Source: Tupaia tana
Lineage: Eukaryota > Chordata > Mammalia > Scandentia > Tupaiidae
Assembly: GCA_026018925.1 (NCBI GenBank)
Contig: JAKSZU010000006.1
Coordinates: forward strand, 192,769,449 to 192,833,448
Direction: 5' to 3'
Length of the DNA stretch: 64,000 bases
Part shown: piece after piece, positions 52,463 through 62,818 of the stretch
Numbering within the stretch: position 1 is the first letter of the stretch
Layout: every line of letters begins with the position of its first letter
The notes under the pieces: generated by a model
Seen by the model: only the letters and a program-made list of their open reading frames with translations
What the model was told of the DNA's origin: nothing
Databases searched by the model: none
Translations under genes and position numbers: made by a program

Positions 52463-53006
52463 TAAACACCAACTGTCTGGAAGTCCTCACCTCTAGGCGG
52501 CCATTGGGAACCAGAACAAGACCAAAGCAAATGGGGACGAAGGGGAGATAGACAACCTACCTGGACAAGGCTTTAAGAAATAGATATATTAGGTGAGAAG
52601 GGTCTTTGATGTTCAGTCAAACTCACTATGGTAGAGGTGTGAGGAAGGAGCTCTAGCATGGAGTACTTTACAATATAGTATCCTGGAAATGCCTCTAAGA
52701 AAGGCGAACAGTTCAATAGATAAAAGAGGCTTAATACAAGATCTCAACAAAATAATTCCTTGTCAGCTTGTTTACATAAATGATTTCTCTTCTGCTAGCT
52801 CTGCCCCCTGCCTCTAATCATTCTATAAACAATGAATATATTTGGCAATACTCTAAATAGACAGGACACCTTGTCAAGAAAAACCAAATGACTCCCATCT
52901 TTCTCTCTCTCTCTCTTTTTTCTTCACTATCTCCCTTTCTTATGACTTTGTAAATCTATTAACACATTTTGGAGCTGTCATCATTATAAAAACAGGTAAG
53001 TTAAAA
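52463..53006. other. No recognisable feature
   Basis: Unassigned. Confidence 0.4.
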
Positions 53007-53023
53007 AACCAATTGTTGTTTTT

Positions 53024-53284
53024 TTCTGGAGAGGTTTTTGCTTATAGGGTGTGTGCTCTCGCCAGAAAAAACAGAAAGAGACAGAGAAACATAGAGTGAG
53101 AAATCACCCCCCCACACACACAGGGGATGGCCATACTGTAATCCCTTCTCCTCCATTCTCCTCTCAGGATCTTAGGCATGTACATGCGCCTGGCATGAGT
53201 TTAAGCCACCAGGTCTGAGACTCGAACCGCAATAGACTACATGGGAGTCCAGCATCGTAGCCATTATGCCATCTGCTGGTCCCA
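53024..53284 (-). mobile_element. tSINE-L type A
   Basis: Antisense: 'gcttatagggtgtgtgctctcgcc', B-box complement 'gactcgaaccgc', head end 'atgccatctgctggtccc'. The TSD is approximately 'aaccaattgttg' and 'aaccagttgat'. Confidence 0.92.
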
Positions 53285-53350
53285 ACAACCAGTTGATCTT
53301 TCCTGAAGACTTACTTCAATATGAAAATATTTTTATTGGGAACCAGCAGT

Positions 53351-53361
53351 TAGCGTAATGG
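53351..53361 (+). promoter_or_regulatory. Pol III A box of SINE
   Basis: TAGCGTAATGG fits TRGYNNANNGG at every position. Confidence 0.85.
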
Positions 53362-53393
53362 CTATGTCGCTGGACTCCCACGTAGTCGACCGC

Positions 53394-53404
53394 GGTTCGC
53401 GTCT
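53394..53404 (+). promoter_or_regulatory. Variant Pol III B box of SINE
   Basis: GGTTCGCGTCT. The consensus GWTCRANNC requires A where this copy has C, the position equivalent to tRNA A58. Confidence 0.8.
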
Positions 53405-53713
53405 CGGACCCGGTGGCTTACAACTCACGCCGGGCGCGTGTGCGTGCGTGCCCAAGATCCCGAGAGGAGAATGGAGGAGAAGGGATTGCGGCGTGACCAT
53501 CCCCCCTGGGGGGTGATTTCTCGCTTTCTGTCTCTCTGTCTCTCTCTGTCTGTCTGGCGAGCGCACGCGCCCTATAGCAAAAAACCTCTCAAAAAAAAAA
53601 AAATTTTTATTGATGGTAAAAATGTCCCTCTGATTTACTTCTCTAATATTTAATATAATTTCTGTTGAATGAATAAATGAATGCATAAATGAAGACTTAA
53701 GAGTTTGTATTGT

Positions 53714-53785
53714 GTTGTCAGAAAAGTCATGATGTATTTTTTCTGTTTTCTTATGTGAAAATATGTCATGACTTTTACAACAACC
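53714..53785. mobile_element. MITE-2
   Basis: Left arm 'gttgtcagaaaagtcatgatg', right arm 'aaaatatgtcatgactttta' 'caacaac'. The inverted arms are the same family as 50622 and 60889. Confidence 0.75.
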
Positions 53786-53849
53786 CAATATTTTATCAAC
53801 ATGAACAGAATGACCCCACATTTAAAAAAAAAAAAAAAAACATTTAAAC

Positions 53850-54289
53850 TTAACATTTCTAGTCATTTTACTGAAAGAGAGTTCTCTGAGTCTCATCTCA
53901 CAAGCTCCCACATGTTATCTTCTTGTTTAGAAATAGAGAAATCTCTTTTTGATACCTACAGTCACTTAATTGAGTGTTGGGAGTACGCTGACTAAAATCG
54001 GAAAAGTACAGTTTCCAATGGAGACTTAAAATTATTGAATACTGATATTAACATAATTATCTTAGTAATTTCAATGCATTTTCTTCAATCAGTAGCTGAC
54101 TGAGCTACTGAACTTATCACTTAAGTGCAAGATATGTGTAGCAATAAAAATTCAGGAGGATGTTGAGTTTCATCTAGTGGAGGGTGTGATCTACTCACAC
54201 CTGAGCAGATGTGAGTAGAAAGTGAGGAGTAAAGACGAGACCTCTCAGTAAGACACTGACAATGCCATTGTTCTCATCTCAAGAGTTAA
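53850..54289. other. No recognisable feature
   Basis: Unassigned; an A18 run precedes at 53823-53840. Confidence 0.4.
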
Positions 54290-54370
54290 AATGACTTCAA
54301 ACATGAAAAGCATTTCAGTTCCTTATTATACAGATGAGGAAACTGAAAGATAAAGTAACTTAAGAAGTCC
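54290..54370 (+). mobile_element. MIR core fragment
   Basis: 'ttattatacagatgaggaaactgaaagataaagtaactt' is the MIR core. Confidence 0.7.
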
Positions 54371-54419
54371 TATTTTATTTAGCATGGAGGAAAAGACCAC
54401 AACCTGTGGGAGTTTTGTA

Positions 54420-54667
54420 TTTTTAAGAGATATTTTTACCGTAGGGTGTGTGCACTTGCCAGAGAGAAAGACAAAAACACAGAAAGCAAGAAATCACCTC
54501 TCAGGGGGCATGGTCATGCTGCAATCCCTTCTCCATTCTTCTCTTGGGATTTTGGGCATGCACACACACCCACTGGGTGTGTTTCAAGCTGCTGGGTTCA
54601 GGACCTGAACTGTTATAGAATACATGGGAGCCCAGTGACGTAACCATTATGCCATCTGCTGGTCCCT
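54420..54667 (-). mobile_element. tSINE-L, older
   Basis: Antisense: 'accgtagggtgtgtgcacttgcc', 'tgggattttgggcatgcac', head end 'atgccatctgctggtccc'. B-box complement 'ggacctgaactg'. Confidence 0.88.
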
Positions 54668-54829
54668 CAGCCTGTGGATTTTTAACCAATAGTCTATTAA
54701 CTAGACATCAAACTATTCCAATGTTAGACCTGGTACAAGGAGTAGGGTACTGCTGGGTGATACTGGAGCTATATGGAAAGGCCCTACATTTGAAAACTTA
54801 ATGATATATGAAATGAAAGATAATCAGAT

Positions 54830-54860
<31 letters not shown>

Positions 54861-54879
54861 TCAGTTTGTACCAAGTAGG

Positions 54880-55740
54880 CAGACTTCTCTCTATTCCTCC
54901 TTCTAAATATACCAATCTTCTGCTTTCTCTAGCCAAAGGATCATGAATTGGGTACCTAGCAATACAGAAAATGTGGAGACAATATCACCCTATTTTAACC
55001 AAATACCACAGAAAAAAAGACCACAGCTCTACCCCTATACCAGTCAATAAAGATCCAATGGGGCACATCCTTGGGATGTAATAAGTTACCTCAATGTCTC
55101 CACAAGGGTGGTGTTACAGTCACCTGAGTGAGGAGCTGGTCTTTTATTTCTGCCAGACACTGACTTCATGTGTTTAGTGGAGGCATGTGAGGATCCTGGA
55201 CTACTGTGTTCATCCAGCCATACAAAGGATTTCAAAAATTTCATTGAAGATGGGATTAAAGTTCAAGATAATTTTGGTTCAAAATATTTTTGAAATACAT
55301 GCATAGAGTTTTCATAATATGCATCATATATGAGCTTTGTGAAGAACCCTCTGTACAGGCACCCTCTCCTTCCCATCAGTGTCAGAGGAGACTGAATGGG
55401 AAGCCAAACTTTGTCATGAGCCAGGAGCAAGAATCCCTCTCCACTGCATTGTCAGTGGAAGTCATGAAAAAAGCATTATGAGGTGCTTTTCACCCTCCTT
55501 GCCAAAGCAGTGTCACCAGATGACAAATAGGAAGCATGAACTATCATCTGGGTCCAGCAGTAACAAGGTACTTCTCCCAATCAAGGTGTCAAAGAAGGCC
55601 AAATGGAGAGCCATGAATTTCACCCCCATATGTCAATGGAGATCTGCTACAACAGAGATTCAAATAACGTCCAAATTTTCATAACATATTGCACAAAATG
55701 TGCAGAATACCATTTTTTAAAACCTTGTCAAAATATGAGT
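54880..55740 (+). mobile_element. Possible ancient L1 5' UTR-like sequence
   Basis: Recurring motifs ('gtgtcagaggagactgaatgggaagcc', 'gtgtcaccagatgacaaatagg', 'tgtcaaagaaggccaaatggagagcc') resemble the internally repetitive 5' UTR of old L1M elements. The assignment is tentative. A MITE-1 interrupts it. Confidence 0.4.
55228..55352 (+). mobile_element. MITE-1
   Basis: 'gatttcaaaaatttcattgaagatgggattaaag', 'ataattttggttcaaaatatttttg', 'catgcatagagttttcataatatgcatc', 'gagctttgtgaagaaccctc'. Same interior order as 56150. Confidence 0.7.
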
Positions 55741-55845
55741 GAGAAAAAAAAAGTCTCAACTTAGGAAAAAATAATTAGTAGATGTCAATACTGAGGTGAT
55801 ACAAGTGTTGGAATTAACCAAAAGGATTTTAAAAGAAGTAATTAT

Positions 55846-56035
55846 AGGGGACCAGCAGGTGGTGTGGTGGTTAAGGCGCTGGACACTCCCACATGGTGGA
55901 CCATGGTTTGAGTCCCAGACCTGGTGGCTTGCTTTCTCACCTTCCCCTCTCTCTCTCTCTGTGTCTCTCTCTGGTCAAATTAAAAATAAATGAGTGGATA
56001 AATAATTAATTTAAAGTTAAATAAAAGAAGCAATT
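55846..56035 (+). mobile_element. tSINE-S
   Basis: 'ggggaccagcaggtggtgtggtggttaaggcgctgg', B-box-like 'ggtttgagtccc', CT-rich, 'ggtcaaattaaaaataaatg' tail. The TSD is 'aaaagaagtaattata' and 'aaaagaagcaattata'. Confidence 0.93.
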
Positions 56036-56149
56036 ATAAAAATGCTTCTGTAAGAAATTATGAATATACTTGAAACAAATAAAAAATGGAAAGTTTCAGC
56101 AAAATAAATAGAACATATCAAGTGAAAATTTTAGAACTAAAAATATGTA

Positions 56150-56275
56150 GATACTTTTAAAAGTTTGTGGGAAAATGGAATTAAAGTAGTTTATTTTGGT
56201 GCAATAATATTTAAACCTGTGCATAGTGTTTTTATAATATACATTTTCCATGAATGTTTTTGAAGACTCCTTAGT
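56150..56275 (+). mobile_element. MITE-1
   Basis: 'acttttaaaagtttgtggg', 'ggaattaaagtagtttattttggtgc', 'gtgcatagtgtttttataatatac', 'ccatgaatgtttttgaagactcc'. Nearly full length, with terminal inverted arms. Confidence 0.78.
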
Positions 56276-56334
56276 CAAAGTTGGAAATAATCTCTATTAA
56301 AATCATCCAGCAAAAGGAGAAACATTGATATTAA

Positions 56335-56525
56335 GGCTGTGCTGCATCTATGTGATCTTCCTTTGGGTTTAGCCTATTTGGAGTTCTCTTAGCTTCTTGA
56401 ATCTGTAGGATCATGTCTTTTTTTTTGACATTTGGGAAGTTCACTGAGTCTTTTGTCTGTCCTCTCAAGTCTGTCGTTGGACCCATCTATTGATTTTCTT
56501 ACTTCTCCTATTATACAAGTACGTT
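56335..56525 (-). mobile_element. L1/HAL1 ORF1-region fragment
   Basis: Antisense 'tttggagttctcttagcttcttg', 'gacatttgggaagttcactgag' correspond in order to 39530-39610 and 61850-61930. Diverged. Confidence 0.55.
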
Positions 56526-56809
56526 TAATAATCATATAATGTATGATAATAACAATTAACTATCAGTTTGGAAGGTAAATTCTGAGTACTGGATTATATA
56601 ATGCAGTAATATAATTTAGACACATGAAAATTATTAAAAGAGTTGACCTAGTTATAATTAGCATTAAATCTAATTTAGCTTTGTTATGATAACCATGTAA
56701 CTTCAATATGTAATTTTCAAAGTGCTAATAAACAAATCATACTTCTTGTTTTAATCTATGAACAAGTGACTTCTGTTTTAAAGTTAAAATTGTTTTTAGA
56801 AAGGGGTGT

Positions 56810-57044
56810 GTATGTATATTTAATTGCTAGAGGGCATATGCACTCAGAAGAGACAGCCAGAGAGATGGGGCCAGGAGACCAGAAAGCACCTCCCAATGGG
56901 GTGTAGTCATTGCTAAAATCCCGTTTTGTCCATTTCTCCATTCTGTCAAGATTTTAGACATACCAGGCGTGTTTTTCAAGCCACCAGATCCAGCATTTGA
57001 ACTGTGGTCAACCACTTAACCACTGCACTAGAGGCCGATCCCCA

Positions 57045-57045
<1 letters not shown>
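56810..57045 (-). mobile_element. tSINE-L, old
   Basis: Antisense: 'ttgctagagggcatatgcactc', 'tctgtcaagattttagacatacc', 'gcatttgaactgtggtcaacc', head end 'actagaggccgatcccc'. Confidence 0.8.

Positions 57046-57052
<7 letters not shown>

Positions 57053-57094
<42 letters not shown>
57053..57094. repeat. A42 homopolymer
   Basis: An uninterrupted run of 42 A between two SINEs. It does not belong to the downstream SINE, whose tail is at 57306, nor to the antisense one upstream. Confidence 0.9.
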
Positions 57095-57096
<2 letters not shown>

Positions 57097-57116
57097 TTTT
57101 AAAATGTATTATCCCA

Positions 57117-57306
57117 GGGCCAGCAGGTGGTGTGGTGTTTAAGGTTCTGGACTCCAACTTGGCTGACTGTAGTTCAAGTCCTGGATCTAGTGCCTTGCTT
57201 TCTCATTTTGTCTCTCTCTCTGTCTCTCTCTCTGGTGATGCACATGCCCTATAGCAAATTAAAATAGTAATAATAATAATAAATTAAATTAAATAAATAA
57301 TTTTTT
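57117..57306 (+). mobile_element. tSINE-S with tSINE-L-type 3' box
   Basis: 'gggccagcaggtggtgtggtg', B box 'agttcaagtcc', CT-rich, then 'gatgcacatgccctatagcaaattaaaat'. The TSD is 'aatgtattatccc' and 'aatgcattatccc'. Confidence 0.9.
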
Positions 57307-57319
57307 TAATGCATTATCC

Positions 57320-57959
57320 CTCTGATGTAGTACTCAGAATTGCCAGGAAATGATCACATTGAATCATAGAGACTTAGACTTCAAAGGTCCTTTTGTATGT
57401 ATCGAGTTAACCTCTTAATTTATAGAAAGAATAATTTTATTTAAGAAATTAGTCAGATCAATACCACAAAATAAAAGCTGAAAGTAATGTAGCAGGAGAG
57501 ATTAAATTTGATAAACCAAATTAACATGGGACACTATCCGGACTACCTGTGATTCTGAGGTGGTGGTAGTGGAGGGCATGGGTTGAGACCAGATTCAGAT
57601 AAATCCCTGAGAAGGAAGTTCAGTTCAGAGGCCAAGTAAAATACTGAAGAAATTGCAACAAGTATAGTTTTGCTCACAGTAAGTCACCTCTAGGAAAATC
57701 ACTTTACCTAACATTAAAGGAGAATTTTGAACAATACTTTATATGTTATCAAGTTAGATACAGAGTTTTTTAGGGGCAAGATCTCTAAATATTTTCCATA
57801 TATGCCATCTTGTCTTCTTGCATGCTTTAAGGGTTTTTCTAGCATTAAAATAAAATTCATTCGTTCTATGATATAAGCCCATTATGTACAAAGTACAATA
57901 TCTTGTTGAAGTGTAAAAATATTCTGGATCTCAACAACAATTTCTACTAGGGAAGAAAA
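57320..57959. other. No recognisable feature
   Basis: Unassigned. Confidence 0.4.
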
Positions 57960-58160
57960 TAATAATTTATTCATTTAGTCAACATATAGTTTTTACTGAG
58001 CACTTTTATGTTCTAACCACTTTAATAAATTCTAGGAATACAGCAGTATATAAAGGAGACAAAGTCCCAAATCTTATGAGACTTACGTTCCAGAGAGAGA
58101 AAAAGATAAGCATACAAATTTATACTTAATAAAGTGTCAGACAGTATGTGCTAAAAACAG
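57960..58160 (+). mobile_element. Ancient L2/MIR-like fragment
   Basis: 'ttcatttagtcaacatatagtttttactgagcac', 'ctaggaatacagcagtatataaagg', 'atgagacttacgttcc' follow a very common ancient mammalian repeat. Family uncertain between L2 and a MIR relative. Confidence 0.6.
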
Positions 58161-58494
58161 AAATAAAGTAAGGGACTACTTTAAGTAGTATGATTCAGGG
58201 AAATGTTTACAAGATGTTTATATTTGATCAAAAGCCAGAATAAAATGAGAAACATAAAATAAATAAATAGGTAACTATTACATCTTTTGAAAAGGAAAAT
58301 GTTAAAACCTATTATTTGTATTAGGGACATACTTTTCATGGAAAGATAAATAACAAAGAATAGTTTATTGAGAGATTGTTAGAAGACATGAGTAAATGAT
58401 ATTATTGGGTATGGTCAGGGTACTGGAAGATGAAACAGGTAAAATGGACTCTGTAGAGACAGTATTGATAAAACTTTCCTACTAAAATGAGTGA
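58161..58494. other. No recognisable feature
   Basis: Unassigned. Confidence 0.4.
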
Positions 58495-58770
58495 AATTTG
58501 ATTTATCATTACTATCTTCATCATCATTAACATCACTGAACAGCATCATTTTAATAGGTACATCTCACTGTGCTAAGTACTTTACATATAACATTTCACC
58601 TAATCCAAAGAGTTCAATGTGCAAAATAGCTATTTTTTTAATAGTCCTCATTATTTAAATAAAGAAACTGAGATTTAGGAAAGTATAGCAACTCTCTTCA
58701 AGCCACACAATAAATAAGTGGTAGAATAGGATTCAAACTCCAGATTCTAACTCTTAATGTTATGAGTTGT
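58495..58770 (+). mobile_element. MIR, near full core
   Basis: 'ctgtgctaagtactttacatataacatttcacctaatcc', 'aaagaaactgagatttagg', 'taagtggtagaataggattcaaactccag': best-preserved MIR in the window. Confidence 0.82.
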
Positions 58771-58892
58771 TGCCCCTTTACTAGACCAAACTTTATAACA
58801 TTTTAGGTATTTCTCTGAACTAGTAATATAAGGAATACTAACACTTTTCCCCTTGCATCTTTCTGCCTTAAAAATATTTCACAGGCTGACCC

Positions 58893-59145
58893 AGCCTCTG
58901 TGGTATAGTTGGTAAAATACGGAATTGTTAGTTGGAGGCCACAGGCCAACCATGATTTGAGTCAGTGTCCTGCTTGTCTTGGAAACACACGAGGTGTGTA
59001 AACATGTGCCCGGAATCTAATGAGCCTGAGGACTGGAGAAAGAAGACTGTGGCATGACTGAATCTTGTCAAAGGCATTTCTCTCTCTTTCTCTCACACAC
59101 ACTCTCTCTCTCATGCACGCACGTACTCTTTCGTGAGTGAAAAAA
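58893..59145 (+). mobile_element. tSINE-L, old divergent variant
   Basis: 'gacccagcctctgtggtatagttgg' head, B-box-like 'gatttgagtcag', body 'gtgcccggaatctaatgagcc', 'agactgtggcatgactg', CT/CA-rich, 'cgtactctttcgtgagtg'. No close relative in the window. Confidence 0.75.
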
Positions 59146-59734
59146 ATATATTTTATAGTCAATATATTGTTTTACAAATCAATCTGAGACTGGGTTTATT
59201 TCACTTAGATAATTTAGGTAAAGTATATTTATTGTTATAATTATTTTAGTTTTAATGTTTATAATGTATCCTATTCTATTTAACAATTTTATTTTTTTCT
59301 CTGAACTCAATATTTTCCAGTTTACTCGTTAACTTTCGTGTTTGTCATCATCAGTCATTCTTCATATGTGTGTTATTTTCTGCTTTATTCTTATTCCCTC
59401 AAATAGATCTTTCATTTATCAATCTAAACGTATAGAGTATTATTATGTATATAATTTATTATGCCTAATATCTGTTTGCATTTATACTCTGGTAAAATTA
59501 AAGCCATATTTTGTTTAATAACTACTTAATCTTTTACTTTAATTTTTATAAATGACTAATATATTCTAAAATCTTCATCTGTGTGGTTTAGGGAATCTAT
59601 ATTACTGATAATTTATCTCAGTGATTTTTTTATTTACAAAATAATCTTAATTTGATCATATTTATTTACTTTGAGTTGTTATATCTGGAGATTTGATCTT
59701 TTAGGATATTATTTGGAATTCAAATCTAGGTTCA
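59146..59734. other. No recognisable feature
   Basis: Very AT-rich, unassigned. Confidence 0.4.
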
Positions 59735-59873
59735 CATCAGTAAATATAAAGTGAAATGTATTTTTTGAAGTGAAAATATGAGTTTATTTTTATGCAAAAA
59801 TTTATGAAAATCCATGCATAGTTTTCTCATAATACACATTTTTTTTTCATGAATGTTTTAAAGACTGCCTCCA
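59735..59873 (+). mobile_element. MITE-1
   Basis: 'attttttgaagtgaaaatatgag', 'tttatttttatgcaaaaatttatg', 'ccatgcatagttttctcataatacac', 'catgaatgttttaaagactgcc'. Confidence 0.75.
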
Positions 59874-60028
59874 CCAAGTGTGGTCTGGGACCAGCAGCAT
59901 CAGGCTCACTCGAGCTTTTTTGAAATGCACCATCTCAGGCCGCACCATAGACTTGTCGAATACTAATCTGCATTTTTACGGGACCCTTGGGTAATTTATA
60001 TTGAAGTTTAAGATGCACTGATGGTCTC
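59874..60028 (+). mobile_element. MER5A (hAT-Charlie MITE)
   Basis: 'ggtctgggaccagcagcatcagg', 'gaaatgcaccatctcaggccgcacc', 'tttaagatgcactgatggtc' are MER5A landmarks in order. The initial 'gggaccagcag' resembles the SINE head by chance. Confidence 0.8.
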
Positions 60029-60468
60029 TGTCCTCAGGTTGATTTCAGCCTGTTAGGACATTTGGAATAAAGGAAAAATTCTTTGACATAGTTTGAGAGA
60101 GAAGAAAAGAAAGATAGGTAACAATTATGCAATTTGTGCTTTGGATTTTACTTCTCAGTTTCTTCACACACCAGCTTTTTCCACCTGAGATGTCTTTCTC
60201 TCTTCTCCATGTACCCAGCTTTTGCTAAATTTTTTTACATAAATTATCTCTGGAACTTAACATTCAGCAGGCACAGTCCAGGCCCAAGCATAGGCCTGCC
60301 TCGTAAGAAGTTTGCAAAGACTATTTGCTGATGAGGATGTGTGTAGCAATGTCTGTTTTGACTGATATGCATGGCAACTGTGCTAGAGAAAGAAATGTTG
60401 TACACTGCAAACAGATATGTGAGCAAATACAATACAAAAATAATAATAAATTAAAAATAAATAAAAAT
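60029..60468. other. No recognisable feature
   Basis: Unassigned. Confidence 0.4.
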
Positions 60469-60481
60469 AGGGACCAGCAGT

Positions 60482-60492
60482 TAGTGTAATGG
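60482..60492 (+). promoter_or_regulatory. Pol III A box of SINE
   Basis: TAGTGTAATGG matches the consensus. Confidence 0.85.
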
Positions 60493-60534
60493 CTATGTCG
60501 TTGGACTCCCACGTAGTCGACCGCGGTTCGAGTC

Positions 60535-60545
60535 CCGGACCCAGT
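60535..60545 (+). promoter_or_regulatory. Pol III B box of SINE
   Basis: GGTTCGAGTCC, an exact consensus match, 43 bp after the A box end. Confidence 0.88.
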
Positions 60546-60723
60546 GGCTTAAACTCACGCCCGGCGCATGTGCGTGCATGCCCAAGATCACAAGAGGAGA
60601 ATAGAGGAGAAGGGATTGCGGCGTGGCCATTCCCCCTGGGGAGTGATTTCTCGCTTTCTGTCTCTCTGTCTCTCTCTGTCTGTCTGGCAAGCGCACGTGC
60701 CCTATAGCAAAAACCTCTTCAAA

Positions 60724-60758
<35 letters not shown>

Positions 60759-60888
60759 ATATAAAAAAGTTTACAAAGAAATTAACAGGAAATTATAGCT
60801 TTGTCTGTATCCCCTATTACATTAAATGCTATCATGCACAGCTTCTGGAAGGTATCTGAAAGGTCATTTACATATCACTTGCATTGCT

Positions 60889-60918
60889 TAGGTCATTGGG
60901 AAAGTCATGACATATTTT
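60889..60918. mobile_element. MITE-2, half element
   Basis: 'ttaggtcattgggaaagtcatgacatattttt' is one arm of MITE-2. The other arm is not adjacent because the HAL1-like element begins just downstream. Confidence 0.6.
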
Positions 60919-62276
60919 TCTTTTTTTTTATCACTGAACATCTTTTTTTAAATTTTTTTTTTATATTACATTCAATCACACACATCTTCACAGTGTATAA
61001 CATTTCCCCCTCTAGCACAATCACTCTGAATATCGGTCAAGAAGAAGATACCACCATCCACACCATCATCATCAAATAGCTTTTCATTTTCTTCAGATAA
61101 TTATCATTATTATTTAAATATATTTTTTAATTTCAATAAAAGCAGTTTTAGCTTTAATAAATAAAAGCCAAAGAAATGCGAAGAGAGTTTTGCTTAAAAC
61201 TTAAAGCCAGGAAACAGGTTAGGATTCTGTTCAAATAATAGGTACATGAACCTATTGGCAGCTCAAGACAAGAAAAAAATCCTTAAAACCAGAAAACAAA
61301 TCCTAGAAGAAAATCAGCAATGTTTTAGTCAAAAATCGTAAGATTCTATTTCACCAGTTCAGTCTCATGTACTTAATCTATCTTCTGTTGTGGTCCCATC
61401 TTCCCAATTAAATTCTGGGATATAATATTCAATTCTAGACTTGTTCCTACGATTAAGTTGGCCATTTTCTTAGTTTTTGAATTCTTATTTCTGTGTGTTT
61501 AATTTTTCTGGTATAATTTTCCTACTTTTAGCACTTTTTTGAGATCTGATCTGGTGTTGGTAAATTCTTTCAGGTTTTGCTTATCTGAGATTGTTCTTGT
61601 CTTTTCTTCCATATGAAAGATAATCTTGCTGGGTAAGGTATTCTTGGTTGAAATTGCTTTTCCCTTAACACTTGGAATATATTTTCCCATTATTTTCTTG
61701 CTCGCATCGCTTCAGATGAGAGGTCCACTGTTAGCCTGATGGGATATCCTTTGTAGGTAGCTTGCTGTTTCTCTCTTACCAATCTTAGTATCTTGTCTTT
61801 GTCTGTGGTTTTGGTCAATATGGCTATAATGCATCTTGGAGAAGATCTTCTTGGGTTGAATCTATTTAGGGTCCTTTGTATTTCTTGGAACTGAATCTTT
61901 GAATGCCTCTCTAGGTTTGGAAAGTTTTCTCCCAGGATTTCATCGGATAGATTATGAATGCTTTAAAAGTCTCTTTACCTCCTGGGATACCAATTATATG
62001 GATGTTTGGGCATTTGATGATATCTAGTATTTCTCATATATTATTCTCATTTTTGGAGGCAATTTTCTCAATCTTCATGGTGAACTTTTCTAGGCTAGCA
62101 ATTCTATCTTCTACATCTGAGATTTGATTTCTGTATGATCGAGTCTGCTTTCAGTACTTTCAGGGGAGATTTTGACTTCCTGTATTATAGCCTTAATTTC
62201 TAACAGTTCCATTTGATTCTTTTTTTATGGTGTGTATGTCCTCTTTCAGATCTCACAAGTATTTCCTCACCTCCTT

Positions 62277-62818
62277 GGGAACGAGCAGTTGGCATAATGG
62301 CTATGTCGCTGGACTCCCAAGTAGTTGACCGCGGTTCACGTCCCGGACCCGGTGGCTTAAAACTCACGCTGGGCACGTGTGTGTGCGTGCTCAAGATCCC
62401 GAGAGGAGGGACCAGTAGTTAGCGTAATGGCTATGTCACTGGACTCCCACATAGTCGACTGCGGTTCAAGTCCCGGACCCGGCGGCTTAAACTCACGCCG
62501 GGCGCGTGTGCGTGCGTGCCCAAGATCCCGAGAGGAGAATGGAGGAGAAGGGATTGCGGCATGGCCATCCCCCCTGGGGGGTGATTTCTCGCTTTCTATC
62601 TCTCTTTCTCTGTCTGTCTGGCGAGCGCACGCGCCCTATAGCAAAAACCTCTCCAAAAATTAAAAAAAAAAAAAGATCCCGAGAGGAGAATGGAGGAGAA
62701 GGGACTGCGGCGTGACCATCTCCTCTGGGGGGTGATTTCTCGCCTTCTATCTCTATGTCTCTCTCTGTCTGTCTGGCGAGCGCACACGCCCTATAGTGAA
62801 AACCTCTCCAAAAAAAGA
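62277..62818 (+). mobile_element. tSINE-L type C split by a type A copy
   Basis: 5' part 62277-62407, 3' part 62675-62818. B box GTTCACGTC, 'cttaaaactcac', 'gcgtgaccatc'. The TSD in the host HAL1 is 'atttcctcacctcct' and 'attttctcacctcct' (62261-62275 and 62819-62833). Confidence 0.95.
62408..62674 (+). mobile_element. tSINE-L type A nested in type C
   Basis: Complete: gggaccagtagttagcgtaatgg, 'ggttcaagtcccgg', 'cttaaactcacgccgggcgcg', A tail. A perfect 13-bp TSD, gatcccgagagga, at 62395-62407 and 62675-62687 comes from the outer SINE's body. Confidence 0.97.

Larger units (their letters stand above)
53338..53600 (+). mobile_element. tSINE-L type C, reference young copy
   Basis: Apparently undamaged and useful as a reference for the youngest subfamily. 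It starts ggaaccagcagttagcg. Box A is intact, and the B box carries C at the conserved A. 'cttacaactcacgccgggcg' follows, then 'cccaagatcccgagagg', 'ccatcccccctggggggtg', CT-rich sequence, and 'ggcgagcgcacgcgccctat'. The TSD is approximately 'aaatatttttatt' and 'aaatttttattg'. Confidence 0.96.
60470..60762 (+). mobile_element. tSINE-L type A, young
   Basis: Reference type A copy: ggaccagcagttagtgtaatgg, both boxes intact, 'cttaaactcacgcc', 'gcgtggccattccccctgggg', (AAAT)n tail of about 40 bp. Confidence 0.95.

Noticed and set aside
53333..53821. 162-codon antisense ORF
   Set aside because: It is translated SINE plus flank. The same translated phrases occur in dozens of SINE copies in both orientations, so long ORFs here reflect few stops in CG-rich SINE sequence, not genes.
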